Assembly (NCBI GenBank): GCA_023397215.1
Contig: JAEWUG010000002.1
Coordinates: 1-6,895 of the forward strand
Reading direction: 5' to 3'
DNA from: Nanobdellota archaeon
GTDB lineage: Archaea; Nanobdellota; Nanobdellia; Pacearchaeales; GW2011-AR1
Length of the DNA: 6,895 nucleotides
Below the pieces are notes generated by a model that made no database searches, was not told the origin of the DNA, and saw only the letters and a list, made by a program, of their open reading frames with translations. Below, piece by piece: positions 5,318 through 6,895 of the stretch; position 1 is the stretch's first letter; each line of letters opens with the position of its first letter. Both the position numbers and the translations under genes were made by a program.

Positions 5318-6355
5318 ATGAATAATCGGAAGATTTTTTTGGTTACTGGTGGGTGTGGTTTTATTGGTTCTAATTTTATTAGGTATTTGTTAAATAAATA
5401 TCCTGATTATTCTGTTGTTAATTTAGATAAATTAACTTATGCTGGTAATATTCATAGTTTAAAAGATTTTGATAATTCTCCAAGGTATAAATTAATTATT
5501 GGGGATATTTGTAATAAGGATTTAGTTAATCAAATTGTAAAAGATGTAGATGTTATTGTACATTTTGCAGCAGAAAGTCATGTTGATTTATCTATTTTTG
5601 ATAGTAGAATTTTTGTTGAAACAAATGTTTTAGGTACACAAACATTATTAGAAGCAGCAAAGATGAATGGGAATAAAAGATTTCATTATATTTCTACTGA
5701 TGAAGTTTTTGGGGAAGCTATTAATGATAAGTTTAGAGAATCAACTCCTTATTCACCTAGAAACCCTTATTCTGCATCAAAAGCTGGAGCAGATCATTTA
5801 GTAATGGCTTATTATTATACTCATAAATTGCCTATAACTATTTCAAATTGTTCTAATAATTATGGGCCTTATCAATATCCTGAGAAATTATTTGCAAGAG
5901 CTATTACTAATTTATTATCTGGTGAGAAGATTCCTCTTTATGGTGACGGAAAGGGTATTCGAGATTGGATTTATGTTGAAGATCATTGTAGAGCTTTAGA
6001 TTTAATAATCCATAAAGGTAAATTAGGTGAGACTTACTGTATTGGTGGAAATTGTGAAAAAACAAATAAACAGATTGCTCAAGCAATATTATCTGAGTTA
6101 AACCTTTCTGAAGATAATATTAATTACATCTCTGAAAGACCTGGTGCTGATTCTAGATATGCTATAGATTTTAAGAAAATTAAAGAAGAATTAGATTGGG
6201 AACCTTTGATTAATTTTGAGGAAGGTGTTAAAAAAACAGTTGAATGGTATAAACAAAATAAAGAATGGTGGTTACCTTTAAGAGAATCTATGATTAAAAA
6301 CAGAGACCAATTTAAAGATACATTTTCAAAGTTTAAAGAAGAATCAAAGAATTAA
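5318..6355 (+). CDS. rfbB: dTDP-glucose 4,6-dehydratase
   Basis: This 345-residue protein converts dTDP-D-glucose to dTDP-4-keto-6-deoxy-D-glucose using bound NAD+, the second step toward dTDP-L-rhamnose and related deoxysugars, in the cytosol. The Rossmann glycine motif is VTGGCGFIGSNF (9-20), and NLDKLTYAGN (35-44) is the RmlB-specific segment after strand 2. HFAAESHVD (82-90) and TNVLGT (102-107) follow. ISTDEVFGE (125-133) carries T127, D128 and E129, the residues expected to drive dehydration. YSASK (151-155) gives the catalytic Y151 and K155. NNYGPYQYPEKL (180-191), RDWIYVEDH (215-223) and RPGADSRYAID (274-284) form the substrate site. All key residues are present and length is standard. 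One small difference is HVDLSI (88-93), where many homologues have HVDRSI or HVDNSI. Its end overlaps the convergent reductase gene by 12 bases. The alternative name is rmlB. Confidence 0.95.
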   Translation: MNNRKIFLVTGGCGFIGSNFIRYLLNKYPDYSVVNLDKLTYAGNIHSLKDFDNSPRYKLIIGDICNKDLVNQIVKDVDVIVHFAAESHVDLSIFDSRIFVETNVLGTQTLLEAAKMNGNKRFHYISTDEVFGEAINDKFRESTPYSPRNPYSASKAGADHLVMAYYYTHKLPITISNCSNNYGPYQYPEKLFARAITNLLSGEKIPLYGDGKGIRDWIYVEDHCRALDLIIHKGKLGETYCIGGNCEKTNKQIAQAILSELNLSEDNINYISERPGADSRYAIDFKKIKEELDWEPLINFEEGVKKTVEWYKQNKEWWLPLRESMIKNRDQFKDTFSKFKEESKN

Positions 6356-6895
6356 TGAATTATATTTTTCTAAATTTAATGATGTATCTTTTGGTATTTT
6401 TAATTCAATATCTGTTATTGATATTTTTCCTATTTCTTTTTTAGGACTAATTTCTTTCGCATAATCGTAAACTGTTTTTTTAGTTCCACCAATATGAATT
6501 ATTCCAGTTATTTCCTTATTAATTAATAACTTTATTTTTTTTGCAGTTTCTTTTACATGTTCTCTAATTGTCCATTGATCTTTGAAAGCATTTTCATATG
6601 GAAAAGGATCTTTACCAAAACTAGTTCTAATTATTAAAGAATTGTCATATAGCTTAACTGCACATTCCCCTCCTAATTTAGACCAAGCATATTTATTTAT
6701 TGGTAAGAGTTCGTCTTCTTCTTTATAATTACCTTTATCTCCTTTGAAAACATAATCTGTTGAGATATAAATTAATTTTATATTTTTATTCATACAAATT
6801 TTAACAATGTTTCCTGTACCAATAATGTTAGTTTCAAGAGCATTTTTAGAATCTTTTTTTATTTCTTGTAAATTTGTAATAGCTGCGCAGTGGAT
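6344..6895 (-). CDS. rfbD: dTDP-4-dehydrorhamnose reductase-like SDR protein (5' partial)
   Basis: The frame is open from the right edge (codon 6895-6893) to TGA at 6346-6344, giving 183 residues of an extended SDR protein that lacks its N-terminal NAD(P)-binding glycine motif. The edge segment IHCAAITNLQEI with ALETNIIGTGNIVKIC matches the RmlD middle Rossmann region. The ATG at 6793 is therefore an internal methionine, not the start. ISTDYVFKG (44-52) and Y69-A-W-S-K73 give the catalytic serine/threonine region, tyrosine and lysine. E-DELLP and KLGGE around them are typical of RmlD. IIRTSFG (88-94) and a PFPY/DQWT segment follow, then HIGG. The C-terminal part is rather short for RmlD. With rfbB next door, reduction of dTDP-4-dehydrorhamnose to dTDP-rhamnose is the best call. 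Another dTDP- or UDP-keto-deoxysugar reductase remains possible. rmlA and rmlC homologues, if clustered, lie outside the window. Confidence 0.8.
   Translation of the reverse strand: MHCAAITNLQEIKKDSKNALETNIIGTGNIVKICMNKNIKLIYISTDYVFKGDKGNYKEEDELLPINKYAWSKLGGECAVKLYDNSLIIRTSFGKDPFPYENAFKDQWTIREHVKETAKKIKLLINKEITGIIHIGGTKKTVYDYAKEISPKKEIGKISITDIELKIPKDTSLNLEKYNSLIL

Noticed and set aside
6791..6793. ATG as the true start of the RmlD-like gene
   Set aside because: The same frame stays open to the right edge and encodes RmlD-like sequence (IHCAA, ETNIIGTGN), so the gene begins outside the window.

Overview
The window is very AT-rich (G+C visibly far below half, arginine mostly AGA, A/T-ending codons throughout) and is a cell-surface polysaccharide or glycan-assembly locus. 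The organism is probably an archaeon with a small AT-rich genome, perhaps of the DPANN type, though a Methanobacteriales-like host cannot be excluded. Two genes that follow untranslated gaps (starts at 2417 and 5318) lack a Shine-Dalgarno site and have a TATA-like box centred about 25 bases before the ATG, as in archaeal leaderless transcripts. Genes inside the operon instead use ATGA stop/start overlaps, two of them with a clear GAGG site. An MNS/DUF4143-type ATPase also fits archaea. This is inference; no rRNA or other taxonomic marker is present.

Layout: 2-94 is the tail of an unrecognised upstream gene. It is followed on the + strand by two family-4-like (GT-B) glycosyltransferases (91-1230, 1227-2327), an ATPase with its own promoter (2417-3682), a broken remnant (3684-3782), a family-2 (GT-A) glycosyltransferase (3779-4765), a small SAM-dependent methyltransferase (4762-5277), and dTDP-glucose 4,6-dehydratase (5318-6355). 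A convergent RmlD-like dTDP-4-dehydrorhamnose reductase (6895-6344, minus strand) runs off the right edge. The dehydratase and reductase would supply a dTDP-6-deoxysugar such as dTDP-rhamnose. The glycosyltransferases would build the glycan and the methyltransferase may modify it.

The most interesting structure is around the ATPase. The last 99 bases of the second glycosyltransferase gene (2229-2327) recur, ungapped and 84/99 identical, immediately after the ATPase stop codon (3684-3782). The second copy has no gene body and carries an in-frame TAA, yet it keeps the GAGG site and the ATGA overlap with the next glycosyltransferase. The simplest reading is that the operon once ran glycosyltransferase-ATGA-glycosyltransferase-ATGA-glycosyltransferase-ATGA-methyltransferase. 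The ATPase cassette was then placed at the 3' end of the second gene, leaving an intact end on the left and a displaced decaying end on the right. The alternative is loss of most of a tandem glycosyltransferase paralogue, with the ATPase in its place.

No tRNA, rRNA, CRISPR array, transposase or integrase gene was seen. No stretch longer than about 100 bases lacks a gene.
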